Of a stretch of DNA of 38,119 nt, positions 1 to 10,877 are shown piece by piece. Where the stretch lies: NCBI GenBank assembly GCA_003427395.1, contig BFEA01000563.1, positions 398,450 to 436,568 on the forward strand. Direction: 5' to 3'. Both the position numbers and the translations under genes were made by a program. The notes beneath the pieces are model-generated. The model saw only the letters and a list, made by a program, of their open reading frames with translations. It searched no databases and had not been told where the DNA came from. This DNA is from Chara braunii. Its lineage: Eukaryota > Streptophyta > Charophyceae > Charales > Characeae. The stretch's first letter is position 1, and each line of letters begins with the position of its first letter.

Positions 1-720
1 TTTTTTTTTTTTTTTTTGGGGGGGGGAAAACAGTCTCCTCATTATATTGCACGCAAGCACAGGGGCCCGGGAATCACCCCACAAAACAACCCGGAACAAC
101 ACCATGCTCGGGCCCTTACCCAGCTGTAGGCTACTGTAACCTGGCCCCTGCGCCTGGAAAGTTGTGGCTCTCCCAAAAAGAAAAGAAAAACGGTAGAAGT
201 TGGGGCGAACCTCCCAGCCAAAACCTTAATTTCTAGAGTGGTTTAGGGTCTTATCTCACTAGCTTGGTTTCCTGACAAATCAGGGTGGGGAGCTAGAACG
301 CTTGCCATGTCCCGTAGGGGTGAGCAGCCATGGCACTACCCTGGAGGGTGTTCGTTCTTGTCCATGCATATGTTGCTATGGACTAACACGCTGCAGATCC
401 TTGCATCGAAGCACACTATTAAACCCCTCAACCTCAACCTCGGGTATACCAAAGGGCCTAAGCCCCACTAACGGGGGTTTAGTCTTGCCCTTTCCAGGTT
501 TTTTTTTGTTTTGTTTTTTTTTTCAACAAAAACACAGCCCCCTTCAAATGTGGCCCCACAGTGTGGCCATGAGATGATGTTCGGATAGGATGGCAGGCAT
601 TGCTGCGGACTTGGCACCCAGTCTAAACCCCCGCTAGCAAGGGCAATAATGTACTACCCTGGAGGTAGTGGGACTTAGCCCCAGGGTAGTAAAGGCCCAG
701 CGTCCCAATAAGTACAATTT
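1..720. other. Non-coding start of window with small inverted repeats
   Basis: No gene is recognisable. The stretch begins with a T run followed by a G run. A hairpin at 652-691 has 11-bp perfect arms (TACTACCCTGG and its complement). A related motif occurs near 334-345. A second inverted pair, built on GGGGGTTTAG, lies near 462-490 and 617-640. These look like worn fragments of foldback repeats. Open frames here are short and low in complexity. Confidence 0.5.
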
Positions 721-748
721 CCCTTTTTTTAAAAGATAATATAATTAA

Positions 749-967
749 AAAAAAGGGCGACGGCCTTGAGATATGATCATCGAGCTGAGCGGGGGCCAAG
801 GCCCACTAGGTAGCAGCGTTGAGCTACCTCAACGCCTGAATCTGGACGTGTTTGTGGAGACGTGCAGTTCAGCAAACTAAACACGATTTCTGCACATCTC
901 CGCAAAAGCGTCCAGATTCAGGCGTTGAGGTAGCTCAACGCTGCTACCTAGTGGGAGTTGCCCCCGG
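749..967 (-). repeat. SINE-tail copy joined to a 47-bp perfect foldback
   Basis: Arms 802-848 and 909-955 are exact reverse complements over 47 bp. With mismatches the pairing continues inward (GGAGACGTGCAG at 856-867 against CTGCACATCTCC at 890-901) and outward to about 789 and 966. The left flank at 757-767 holds GCGACGGCCTT, the reverse complement of a tail motif also found at 15326-15336 and 24894-24904. On the minus strand the arm contains GGTAGCTCAACG, which resembles a tRNA A box. I read this as a rearranged, tRNA-derived repeat; a plain foldback element is the alternative. Confidence 0.6.
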
Positions 968-1155
968 GCCTACCAGTAGGGTAATTCAGAATTGCCGCGG
1001 GGGGGGGGAGGAGGAGGAGGAGGAGGGGAGAGGGGGGGACGGGAAAAGCGGGGGGGGAGGGAGATAAAAGAAACGAAAAAAGAAAGAAGGGAGATGAAGG
1101 AATGTGCGCGTCCAAAAAAGAAAAAGAAAAAAAAGAAAAAAAGTGCGCGTCCTGA

Positions 1156-1213
1156 GTTCTTGGCCATAGCTTTTCTTTCTTTCTTTTTCTTTTTTTCGTT
1201 TTTTTTTTTTCTC

Positions 1214-1249
<36 letters not shown>

Positions 1250-1580
1250 TTCTTACTTATTTCTTTCTTTTTTTTTCTTTCTTTCTTCTTCGCACATTAA
1301 TTCTGGGAAGAAAAAAAAAAAACGTACATCTGATCATTCGTGTTCCAAAGCAAGTTCTTGGCCACTGCCCTTCTCTTTTTTTTTTCCTTTTTTTTTTTTC
1401 CCCCCTTTTTTTTCCTTTTTTTCCCTTCTTCGCATATCGATTCCGGGGGGGGGGGCGCAATATATCCGTACATCTTCACGTCCGTTCCTACCACGCGGCA
1501 CGACTTAATGTAATCAAGCTGTGTTTCCGGCCCGATACAGTCATGATGAGGGTGGGTTAAGTTCGGGGGGGAAGACGTAT
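1156..1580. repeat. Tandem duplication, about 198-bp spacing, with pyrimidine tracts
   Basis: Two units start with GTTCTTGGCCA at 1156 and 1354. Each continues into a long T/C tract, then TTCTTCGCA plus an ATTCYGGG-type motif, a purine or G run, and a CGTACATC motif. The homopolymer parts differ between units. The CGTACATCTTCACGTCCGT motif at the end of unit two recurs near 3099-3116 next to the RRP43-like exon. Confidence 0.6.
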
Positions 1581-1626
1581 CCGTACATCCACATGTCCGT
1601 ACACTTTATTTTCAGTTTTATTTTTT

Positions 1627-2074
1627 AACCTACCAAGGCCGATAGATAGTCAGAGAGCGGGAACTACCGTCTTTTGCCCCGAACACAACGCACCCTCATC
1701 ATCAATGTATACAAGCTATCTTTCCGACCAAAAGATTGCTTGTATACATTGTCGATGGCGGTGTATACAAGCTATCTTTCCGACCAAAAGATAGCTTGTA
1801 TACATTGTCGATGGCGGTGTATCGGGTCGGAAAGATAGCTTGTATACATTGATGATGAGGGTGCGTTGTGTTCAGCTTGTATACATTGGCGATGGCGGTG
1901 TATCGGGTCGGAAAGATAGCTTGTATACATTGATGATGAGGGTGCGTTGTGTTCGGGGCAAAAGACGGTAGTTCCCGCTCTCTGAAGCTTGTATACATTG
2001 ATGATGAGGGTGCGTTGTGTTCGGGGCAAGACGGGAGTTCCCGCTCTCTGACTATCTATCGGCCTTAATAGGTT
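1627..2074. repeat. 448-bp foldback element with nested hairpins
   Basis: The outer left arm (1627-1729) is complementary to the right side ending at 2074. Shared landmarks are CTATCGGCCTT, the CCCGCTCTCTG motif, GCCCCGAACACAACGCACCC and GTATACAAGCTATCTTTCC. The right side carries the terminal block twice, near 1925-1985 and 1986-2050. Internally the palindrome GTATACAAGCTATCTTT / AAAGATAGCTTGTATAC forms 17-bp stems at about 1762-1803, with a one-mismatch version at 1708-1748. A long A run follows at 2075. There is no open frame of transposase type, so this is probably a non-autonomous foldback or MITE-like element. Confidence 0.75.
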
Positions 2075-2109
2075 AAAAAAAAAAAAAAAAAAAAAAGGAT
2101 ACGGACATG

Positions 2110-2160
2110 TAGAGTGATGATGATGAGGGTGCGTTGTGTTCGGGGAAAGATGACGTTAGT
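2110..2160 (+). repeat. Isolated copy of the GGGTGCGTTGTGTTCGG end motif
   Basis: GATGATGAGGGTGCGTTGTG followed by TTCGGGG matches the terminal block of the foldback element at 1627-2074. A decayed version lies at 1536-1575. These appear to be solo ends or fragments of that family. Confidence 0.55.
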
Positions 2161-2284
2161 CATCATCGTACTTCCTGTATTTATCCAACGAAAAGGGGAA
2201 ATGAAAAAAGCAAAAAAACTGTTTTTTTTTCCTTCACATTTACTAGCAAAAAAAAAAAAAACCGCTGGGCAAAAAAAATAGATA

Positions 2285-2640
2285 AAAAATTTACTGCCAA
2301 ATTATTGTGGGAATAAAGATGAAGATGAAAGACAAGCAATGGCCAATTGCTCTGCACACGCACGTCAAAAAATCGGGCCTCGCTCCACTACTCACCACAT
2401 GCACGAAAGACAAAAAACAAATATGGCGGTGTATCTTTCCATGTTCTAGCGGAAGATTCACTCTCATTCTGAACATTTGGCGCGCAGTGGAGCAAGGGCC
2501 ATTGTAATACCGAAAGAATCATAGGACCTCGATCCACTACTCGCCAAATATGCGAAATGAGAACGCATCTTCCACGGAAAAGAACCCGAAAAAAAAAAAA
2601 AATTACTGGCAAATTACGGCGGGAGCAAATAAAAGAAGAA
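2285..2640. repeat. Duplicated ~311-bp block with internal inverted copies
   Basis: TTACTGCCAAATTATTGTGG at 2291 recurs as TTACTGGCAAATTACGGCGG about 311 bp later. Between them a ~50-bp motif containing CCACTACTC and CCAAATATGCGAAA occurs directly near 2371-2408 and 2525-2575 and inverted near 2451-2500. The fragment at 2318-2370 (GACAAGCAATGGCCAATTGC) is shared in inverted orientation with 17247-17305 in RPL5 intron 3. Confidence 0.55.
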
Positions 2641-2899
2641 AAAAAAAATACATACATAAATATATAAATATATCTACATATAAAAAAAAAAGAAGAAGAA
2701 GATTGAGTGAACAGGGGCCAAACACTGCTGTTCGTACATGTTTCAAACGAACAAGCACTACACTTCCCCGCATGCACTAGACTCAGAAAACGCGTCCGGT
2801 CCATCGGGACATCCGTTAAAATTGGAACTATACACAAAAGATTAACATGGGCCCTGCCCAAGGATGCACGCATATATCGAGAAATGGTCCAAATTTATG

Positions 2900-3088
2900 A
2901 TAAAAATAATAATAATAAATAAAATAATAATAATATATAATTATTCTAAAATATAACATAATAATAATTATAATAAATTAATAATAATATATAATTATTC
3001 TAAAATATAACATAATAACAATAATAATAATATATAATATATAATTATTATAAAATATAAAATAATAATAAAATAATAGTAAAAACGC
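2900..3088. repeat. AT-rich AAT/TATA tandem repeat
   Basis: This is almost pure A/T, built from AAT runs and a repeated block (AATAATATATAATTATTC, then TAAAATATAACATA) near 2926 and 2985. It lies just outside the splice donor of the RRP43-like exon, so it is intronic for that gene. Confidence 0.7.
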
Positions 3089-3117
3089 GTCCGTACAATC
3101 TTCACGGCCGTACCTAC

Positions 3118-3352
3118 CAAGGCCGATGCTCGTGCGGCGCGCTCGGCCCAATGGCCGTCCATCAGGTCGTAGTCCATCTTCCAAAAAGCGCGCGAAATTT
3201 TCCCGCGAGTACACGTCAGCAACCGCCTGCTCCACGTCAGCAAAAGGCTGATCCGCGCCAGCAGTGCTTTCCATCATCATCTCAACCGAAGATGTGGGCG
3301 ACCCGATCCCGACGCTGCTGCTCCCGCCAACAGATTCCCCCCCGCCTTTCAT
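3118..3352 (-). CDS. Exosome complex subunit RRP43 (EXOSC8-like), first coding exon only
   Basis: The minus-strand frame encodes an N-terminal segment ending ENFARFLEDGLRPDGRPLGR followed by ARRTSIGL. F-RPDGRPLG-AR-T----LG is the entry signature of the RNase PH-like exosome ring subunits, and plant RRP43 is the closest match I recognise. In the family these subunits form the catalytically inert ring that threads RNA to RRP44 or RRP6 in nucleus and cytoplasm. I start at the ATG at 3352; three consecutive in-frame ATGs lie near 3270 and could be the true start, since the residues before them are low in complexity. The exon ends with G at 3118 before a GTAGGT donor, phase 1. The expected continuation (AVSTADGSALAKIG-like) is not in 1-3117 on this strand, so the gene continues outside the window. 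A detached pseudo-exon cannot be excluded. Confidence 0.78.
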
Positions 3353-3960
3353 CTTCTTCTCCCCTACCCGCTCCCTCTCTTCTCTCTCCTACATTCCTCT
3401 TCCCTTCCTCTTCCCCCCCCCCCCTTCTCTCTCCTCCCTTTTCTTCTCTGGGACTCTGCAACACGCTCCTCCTTGTCTTGCTGCGTCGCGCGCAAAAATA
3501 CTAATTAGGTAATTGAAGCGTCTCAAGTAACGATGGCGCGCGAAGTCGCTGGATGGATGGGAATTCTTTTTTGGGGGGGAGGGGGGAGTAAGGGAGGAGG
3601 GGGGGGTAAACCTGGGTGAAAATTTTAACTGTACTCTGTAGACAAAATTGATTAGAGGGTTCAAATAAAACGCGCCAAGCCGCAAGATTGCCAAGGCCTG
3701 CTCTTTTTCATTACTGTCCTTCGACCATAGCTTAGACAGATCTCCTGACGATCCTCCTCCCTCCGCATTCCCTCTCTCTCCGCTGCCCTTTCTCACTTCT
3801 TCTTCCTCCTCCTCCAATTTTCCGCAGCGGCGCCGTCTCCTCCCCGCACGTGGCCTTAACTCCTAACGTTTCTCTCCTTTAACCACCTCCACCTCCTCCT
3901 CCTCCGCCTCCTCCTCCCCTCCCTCCCTCTCCCTTCGTCCTCCCCCTTCTCCACTTTGAC
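3353..3960 (-). other. Upstream region of the RRP43-like gene, strand-skewed
   Basis: Read on the minus strand this is strongly purine-rich (GAGAGGAG-type), a composition common in plant 5' UTRs and core promoters. A minus-strand open stretch at about 3660-3817 contains DLSKLWSKDSNEKEQALAIL but has no ATG start and matches nothing I know. It could be transcribed leader. No TATA box is clear. Confidence 0.35.
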
Positions 3961-3961
3961 A

Positions 3962-3963
<2 letters not shown>

Positions 3964-4034
<71 letters not shown>
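3964..4034. repeat. (CT)n microsatellite
   Basis: About 35 CT dinucleotides without interruption, inside a longer pyrimidine-rich stretch that starts near 3880. Confidence 0.95.
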
Positions 4035-4037
<3 letters not shown>

Positions 4038-4560
4038 TGCGGCCCCTCCTCCTGCTTCTTCCCCCACACACACCTAGTGACTGCATTACCTCACTCCTGG
4101 GTCTTTCGCAAATGCCATCTGTCAACACCCTTCGTCCTCCCTCTGCATGCCCCTCGTCCTCTACCCTGCACTACCCTCCCCTCCTACCTTCTCTCCATTC
4201 TCCACTTACTCTCATGCTCTCTCTGAGGGCGTGCTCGCACTATAGCTTTCGGAGGTGCATCTGATCTCCCTTGGTGCCAGATTCATTCACACCCGCGAAA
4301 GTCGTACTGTGCGTATGATGCCCTCCTGCTCTCCCCGATCTCGACATAACAGTCCCGACATAATGGTCTGGACACGTACAATCCCGACCCCCACACAAAA
4401 CTTGGGCATTGCATAAGAGTGCGGCATCGAGAACCTGCCACAGATACATCCCTCCTGGCGCTTATCTCCTCGTTCTCCTTACCGCAAGACCCTTCGCTAC
4501 TCTCCCTGATCGATGAATCTGCTCATCCCCCTTGTCCTCATCCATCCAGAACTCCAAATC
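4035..4560. other. Pyrimidine-rich non-coding stretch
   Basis: CTCC-rich DNA with no recognisable gene or RNA. A short motif, CATAANNGTCCCGAC-like, recurs at about 4344-4385. Open frames here are compositional. Confidence 0.4.
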
Positions 4561-4720
4561 TCATCCTTATGCATCCAGAAAACCAAATCTTATCCATATC
4601 CATACGCAACAGCTACTCTTACCCTTTTCCATCCTGAACAGCAATAACAAAATTATAATTATCCTTATCCAATTCTTCTTATCTCTTATCCAACAATATT
4701 CTTATCCTTTAAAATATACA

Positions 4721-4820
4721 TATGTCACAGCCCCTCGTTTGTTGTCCTCTTCTCTCTCTCTGCCTACGGTTTTACCGGGCAGTTCTGTTTGTGACGATAT
4801 ATATATGTACATGTATATAT
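4721..4820 (+). repeat. TA-linked dispersed repeat, copy 1
   Basis: The block runs from TGTCACAGCCCC through TTTGTTGTCCTCTTCTCTCT and GCCTACGGTTTTACCGGGCA to TTCTGTTTGTGACGATATAT, then merges into TA repeats. Close copies lie at 23328-23461, 28541-28605 (inverted) and 28655-28720. All abut TA microsatellite DNA. Confidence 0.8.
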
Positions 4821-4939
4821 TCTTATCCTTATCCAATTCTTATCCTTCTCAAATTTTTATCTGATCCAATCCAATTCTTCTCCCGATCCATTGACAACGG
4901 CAATTCTTGTACCTATCCTCCGCATCGAGAACAGCACTA

Positions 4940-5215
4940 GCAATTATCCTGACCAGATTCTTCTCCTCATCCAATCTTATCCTGATCCGATTCTTATCCT
5001 GATCCAATCTCATCATGATTCGATTCTTATCCTGATCCGATTCTTATCTTGATCCGATTCTTATCCTGGTCCGATTCTTATCCTGATTCATTCTCATCCT
5101 TATCCGAATCTTATCCTGATTCGAATCTTATCCTGAGCCGATACTGATCCTGATCAGATACTGATCCTGATCCGGTTCCTTATTCTGCTATTATTCTTAT
5201 CCTAATCGAATCGGA
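4940..5215. repeat. 17-bp minisatellite, GATTCTTATCCTGATCC type
   Basis: About 15 degenerate units built on GATTCTTATCCTGATCC. A looser TCTTATCC-rich lead-in extends back to roughly 4570, interrupted by the TA-linked repeat. There is no coding signal. Confidence 0.8.
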
Positions 5216-5760
5216 TCCTGATCGATGGAGAATAGAAGCCAATCATATCCTCCTCACAACCCTGCGCAAGCAGATAAACCACCAAGCATCCGCCGCAAAA
5301 AAAAAAAAAAAAAAACAAAGACTATACGGACTTCTCCGCCTCCTTCTCCTCTCCCATTTCTCCTCCTTTTATCCCTTGTTGATCAGACGATTCGGTGAAA
5401 CTCCTGATTGGTTAACTTGTGATCAATCGTCCAATCGATTGATTGATGCATTTCTTGATTGGTGTAGAATGATTGATAAGTGCACTAATTAGTTGATCGG
5501 TTGATAGGTTGATTGATTGGTCGGTGGACGGATAACTGAGGTGGCAGAGGTCAGCGAATATCAGCGATTGTCAGTCAACGAACTCTCTCTTCTTACAGCA
5601 CCCGTTTAAGCAATGACCACGGAGAAGAGGAAAGCCCTTTCATGATCCACGTGGCCAGTGGATGTACCTGCCACATGTACTGAGCACCCTAAACCAGATA
5701 AGTGTATCGGGATACGATGAGGTGTACTGTACATCCTTCGAGAGCAATTCCATTATCAGG
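5216..5760. repeat. Non-coding stretch with GATT/GATTGGTT simple repeats
   Basis: An A run at about 5299-5316 is followed by pyrimidine-rich DNA. At 5395-5530 there is a degenerate array of GATTGATTGGTTGAT-like words. Nothing else is recognisable. Confidence 0.5.
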
Positions 5761-5774
5761 CAACCCCCCGCCGC

Positions 5775-5930
5775 GCTACCGGTAGGGACCGTGAACCCCC
5801 GCGCAGCCCCCGAGGGCACCCAACCCTCCGCACAGGCCCCCCGGGGACCCTAACCCTCCGCACATCTCCCCCCCCTCAAGAAGCGTAACCCTCAGCACAG
5901 CCCTAAGCACTTCCACAGGACGTGAACCCC
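5775..5930. repeat. Degenerate ~30-bp C-rich tandem repeat
   Basis: Four to five units share the core AACCCTCCGCACAG with C-rich spacers of changing length. The high C content makes i-motif or G-quadruplex folding possible on the two strands. CCCTAACCCT occurs within it but does not form a telomere array. Confidence 0.6.
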
Positions 5931-6421
5931 CCCAAAAGGCTCCTAAAAGGGCCCGGAAAGGTACTAAACGGTGCAGTGAGCACCCCTTGAACGAACGTCC
6001 ACTTCCGGTTTGTGCAGCCACACCCCAACCTGGCTCCTAAAAGGGGCCTGCTAAGAGGGCCAGGCCTCACTGATCTGGCCTCGTTACGCCTTTGGGCCTC
6101 TCCACACAGGTGGTGCAAAGAGGGGAGGAAAGTTCTTGTTTCTCATTCTCGTTTGTGTTCAAATTGCCTCACGGGATAACAAATGTTGGCCCTTCAAAAC
6201 CAAGTCGCGAGGCGTCGGATGGGTATCAAGTGCTTACCGAAGTAGAGGTTAGCAGCATGCTGTTTTTCATGGATCCGCATACAAATGTAGTGGTGTGGCA
6301 TGCAATGATAAATAATGAAGCAACACTCCAACTTTCCATTAAAAAACTAATTTGAAGACATTAGTCTTCTGATTGATTATTAGAGGCGGAGCAAGGAGGC
6401 ATCCCCCATGAAAGGATTTAG

Positions 6422-6530
6422 TTAAACCACCAGTACTTGGCCCAACTATTGGCCGCGGAAAAAAAAATAAAGTATAAACATTTATAGTCGGATGAATTTG
6501 AGCACTCCTGTAGTGGCCCGTACGTTTTTA
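6422..6530 (+). repeat. TTAA / ACCACCAGTAC family, left end (copy C)
   Basis: TTAA at 6422-6425 is followed by ACCACCAGTACTTGGCCCAA and then CTATTGGCCGCGGAA. The following ~70 bases (TATAAACATTTATAGTCGGA, then TGAATTTGAGC) match 27774-27890, so this is more than a terminal coincidence. No matching right end was found downstream within the AT-rich island. Confidence 0.65.
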
Positions 6531-9472
6531 AAAATTATGGCTTCTTAACAGTCACAACTTTAGGAAGTCTTCATAGAGACTCCTAAAGGAGTTACCCATT
6601 AACCATAACGATTGCAGTAAGGGATAAATACTTAATCCGACCCAGTGGAAGAAATTGAGATTAAACCCTATGTTTAAGATACGCCATCACAAAGGTCTTA
6701 CATTCTTTTAACATTTAAAAGTACGACTGCTACATCACTTCTTTTTGCTGACATGATATTCTTGTTGCTGAATTTTTTTTTTCTTATAGATTAATGCTTA
6801 ACAACAGTTCCTCATTGCTTTTTTATTCTTAACGGAAGGTATCTAGCCAGACAAAGTGTAAAACACTCGAAATTTAAATTGGTCATCAATTAAAAATGTA
6901 GGTTTTGTCTTTTTTTTAAGTAGAGAAAAAATATTGTCGTTTTCATTATGCTTTTATTAATTTTCTTATTGGTGAAACGTTATTATAAATATTCAAAAGT
7001 GTTGCAAGGTGTCGAGCATATGACCCAAGGAGGACATCCGGTAGGTGGTTTCACGCACTGGGTTCAACCCACTTGTCGGCACAGCGGACCCACCAGCTCA
7101 CTTGGAATCACTCAAGATCATGATCTAATTTTTAAATGTCACGACCTAATTCATAGGATCTCAAATTTTCAAGTTTTCTTTGCATTATTATGAGTGACAT
7201 AAGCGTCAATTTTTTTCACTTGGAAAAAAAAACAGTAAAAAAAGTGCAGAACTGAATCCACCACTGTATGCAAGTCGTCACCCCCCCACTTAACACGATT
7301 TAAAAGGTATGAAAAACCATTTTTTTACAGTTGGAAAAAATGATGTTAAATGTAAGATAGTATTCTATAATCATTAAGGTCATTTTTATTAATTTTAAAA
7401 TATAATTGTTAAAAATTTATTTTTTGTAATAATTTAAACCACCACTCCCATCAATACCCAAAACCCGACGACCCTCAAAGTTAGGGTTTGATTTTACAGA
7501 GGAGCAACGAGCGTTCATCACCGACAGGTTCAGTCCTACAATTTTATAGTAGCAACTTTTACAAGTTTTCATGCTCGTAAGAATTAGCTAAAAGTTTTGA
7601 AAATCTAAGAATCCATAGATTAAGCCATGACCTCTTTAGGAAAAATATTTGGGGGGGGGGAATGATTGTTAAATAATCACGGTGTCAATTCGACGCATTT
7701 CTATTTTTGTCGCTCTACCATATATGGACAAAGAAAAAACGTACTCAAACTTTCATTGATTTTTTTCGCTCATAAAAAAAAAAAAAAACTAAAAATTAAA
7801 GAACTTGTGGATTTCGTTGCAATGTTTTCGAAAAAATAAAATAAAAATATATATAAAACTTGCTACGAAATCAATTTCGACAATAATTTAAAATAATTTA
7901 TATTTTATATTATTCAATCTGTTTTCCTCACGATGCTACTGATAAACCTCATGAAACTGTCCTACATATCCCCGAGTTTTTGACAAAGGGGAAAAAAATG
8001 GTTTAAACCATCATTTTTCCTAACGTAAAAACAATTGAGATACTGGTAACACATGTTTATGAGAGTTATCAATAACAATTTAAGGATAAATGACAATGTA
8101 GCAAAATAAAAAATGAGTTGAATTACCATTGTGATTTATTTCATGGTTGAAACAACTTTATTTGATTTTTTTTCAGTTATTTTTTTAACGTAAAAACTTG
8201 TTAAAGTTTGAGTGTTTTCCATTGACCTAAACGTTGCAGAATGACAAATAAGTAAGATATGCCGAATTTACACTACATTTAACGATTAAATTTTTTTTTT
8301 CCCCTCACATTCTTTTATGAAAACATCATAATTTAATCTATTAAATCTTAAATTTTAATATTTTTTCTGTATTACTATAAACACGAAAAATCGTTAGAAT
8401 TGACACTTTAAACTTATGGAGCGGGATCTGCTAGCATCTGGTGGTCGCCGTTACCTCGCAAAACGAGGTTCGAAAAGTTAAAAAAAAACATTATCTGGTC
8501 ATCTGAGGGAGGGACGTTTTTATGGTAACGAGAGGATAATATGAGGGTCGTGAGATATTTATAATAAGCTTCATAAATGTATTATTGAATTTTTTCCTCT
8601 TAAAAAAAAAAAAAAAAGTCTTCATTTTGACAACCATCAATGAGGATGCATACTAATAATACAAATGAGTAACCACGTAGGGCGTGTTCATCTAATAAAT
8701 GAATAGTTTGCAAAGGTTTTGCGTCTGCATAAATATGCGTAACGTTTTGATTGACACGGTAAATATTATAAATTTGAGATACTTCTTCACCATCTCTGAT
8801 CTAATACATTATTCGATATATCAACAAATAATGTTTCAACACCATCCTCATTGGCGGAAAGAGGTTTTTACTGAAATGTAAAAAGTCAAGAAAAATAGAT
8901 TCAACCTTAATATCAGTTAGTTTCACTTTAAAATAAAACTATACGATATTTGTCCTTGATGGACTCTATGAGATGAAAGCATAAGGTGAACATATTTTGA
9001 AAAAAAAAAAAAAATTATGGAGAAAGAGGGATAATTTTTTTACTTATTTTTTTTTAATTATTTTATATGGAAGGGTGAGATATATGTTATATTCAATGTT
9101 CTTACTTGTTTGTGCACAACAAAAGTTTCAAAAATTGATTCTGTTACTTATTATATTAGGTTCATTTATGAAAGTTAAAGGGAAAAACAACAAGTTAAGG
9201 TACTAATGTTGAAAGTATATCAACAGCTGTCTTCGCTCCTTTGAACCTAGACCCATAATAATTCAATTCAATATATATTTTTTTATTTATCTTATAATTT
9301 TATTTTATTGTTGAAAGATGTACGAAATAAAGATTACGTACAAATCTTAATAAATGATTAAGGATTAATTTATTCATTATATTATATTGAATAACATTTA
9401 TCGTGACGCTTTACTTACTTTAACTATTATCATTAATAACTTATTATTGTGCTTATCTCAATAAAAATGCAC

Positions 9473-9897
9473 GCTAGTATAGTAGTCAATGTAAGTATGT
9501 GGATTGTGTATTTTTATCTACTATAAACCTTAATATAGTGAGTTTTATTTTTGTGTTTTTTTTTAGCACATCGATCCTTCAGACGCGCATGTAAGAGGGG
9601 ACTCTTTTTGCCCTCTCACTTAGGATATGCAAATATTATGTTTGCGTGTACCACTTCAGCTGAGTGCGCTAACTATACCGCTAGTATAATTGTCAATGTA
9701 AATGTGTGGATTATGTATTCATATCCACGATAACTCTTAAATAGAGTAAGTTTTTTTTTTTTGCGTTTTTCTTAAGTCGCTAAAAAGCACATCGATCCTT
9801 CGAACGAGCATGTAATAGGGCACTTTTCCTGTCGTGTTACTTAGGATCTGCAAATATTTTGTTTGTGTGTACCACTCCATATGAGTGCGCCAACTTA
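9473..9897. repeat. Diverged tandem repeat, two units of ~207 and ~218 bp
   Basis: The units begin with GCTAGTATA at 9473 and 9680. Both contain TGTCAATGTAA, GTGTGGATT, AGCACATCGATCCTTC, TTAGGAT-TGCAAATATT and GTGTACCACT ending in GAGTGCGC. On the minus strand the last part reads like a tRNA fragment (AGCGCACTCA), but no full tRNA or B box can be drawn. Confidence 0.65.
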
Positions 9898-10877
9898 CAA
9901 ATCCATACTTCTTAAGTCGTTCTACAAGCTTCTTGATAGGGGCTCGACGGGGAATGAGTCTCGGGTGCATCCTTCTTCGGTATATATGACAACACAGAGT
10001 TTTGCAAGGCATAAGTTAACTTTACCCAATGAGTTATTGTCATCCTTAGGTAGGCATATTTATGATGAGCTACTACCCACACGTGTCCACTTTTACTTAT
10101 CGGGTCAAGTATAGGTCAGTCGAGGGTATTTATCATCGAGTGTAGCTAAGGTGTATTAATGGCACAACGTTTAAGAGTGACTCATAAATATATTAGGCCT
10201 CTAGATATTGATCTCCCAAGTCAGCTCACACATAAGGTTGACTCATTGTGATGGACATTCACCCTTACGATGCTTCGACTTAAGCGTTGTTTTTTGTCTC
10301 ATAATTTAGTTAATATAGGGGGAGAGAGTTATAAATTACGTAGATTCGTATATATAGAGGGCGTTTAGTAAGTGGTACCATAATTTTCGATTATAGAAAA
10401 TCTTACAGTTTATTGTTATGGCTATATATTGCTTGATATTAATTAACGCAACACCTCTTATAGGCTACGAGGTTGCATGTGATACTTAAGTAGAGGTTAA
10501 AAAAATGTTATAAGGGTCTTACTCCCAAATGCTAAGTGGCTATGCGTTCAGACGCATACCCTTTCACCATCTGGGCCAAATGCAAAAGTTTTATTAGGGT
10601 TGCATGACGATAAAAAACATTTAGTCAACAACAAACACAATTTAAACTTTATATTGTGGATATACCAATCATACTATCAATTTTATTAGTACATAAACTC
10701 TCTAACTATATTATTTTTTTTACATAGGTAAGCCTGAGTTGGTAGGTGACACTCTTCATCCTTTTTGACACTTAAGGCGTTATTGCTTACATCGTACACT
10801 CGAACATTATAAGAAAGGTTGTATATATGCTTTGGGTAATTGGTAAGTGGTGTATATTATAGAGGTAAAAAAAATAT

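Noticed and set aside
3660-3817. Minus-strand stretch with DLSKLWSKDSNEKEQALAIL
   Set aside because: No ATG start, no known family, and flanking residues are poly-Glu from GA-rich DNA; kept only as possible leader.
7030-7085. GGGTTCAACCC resembling a tRNA T arm
   Set aside because: No D arm, anticodon arm or acceptor stem can be drawn around it.
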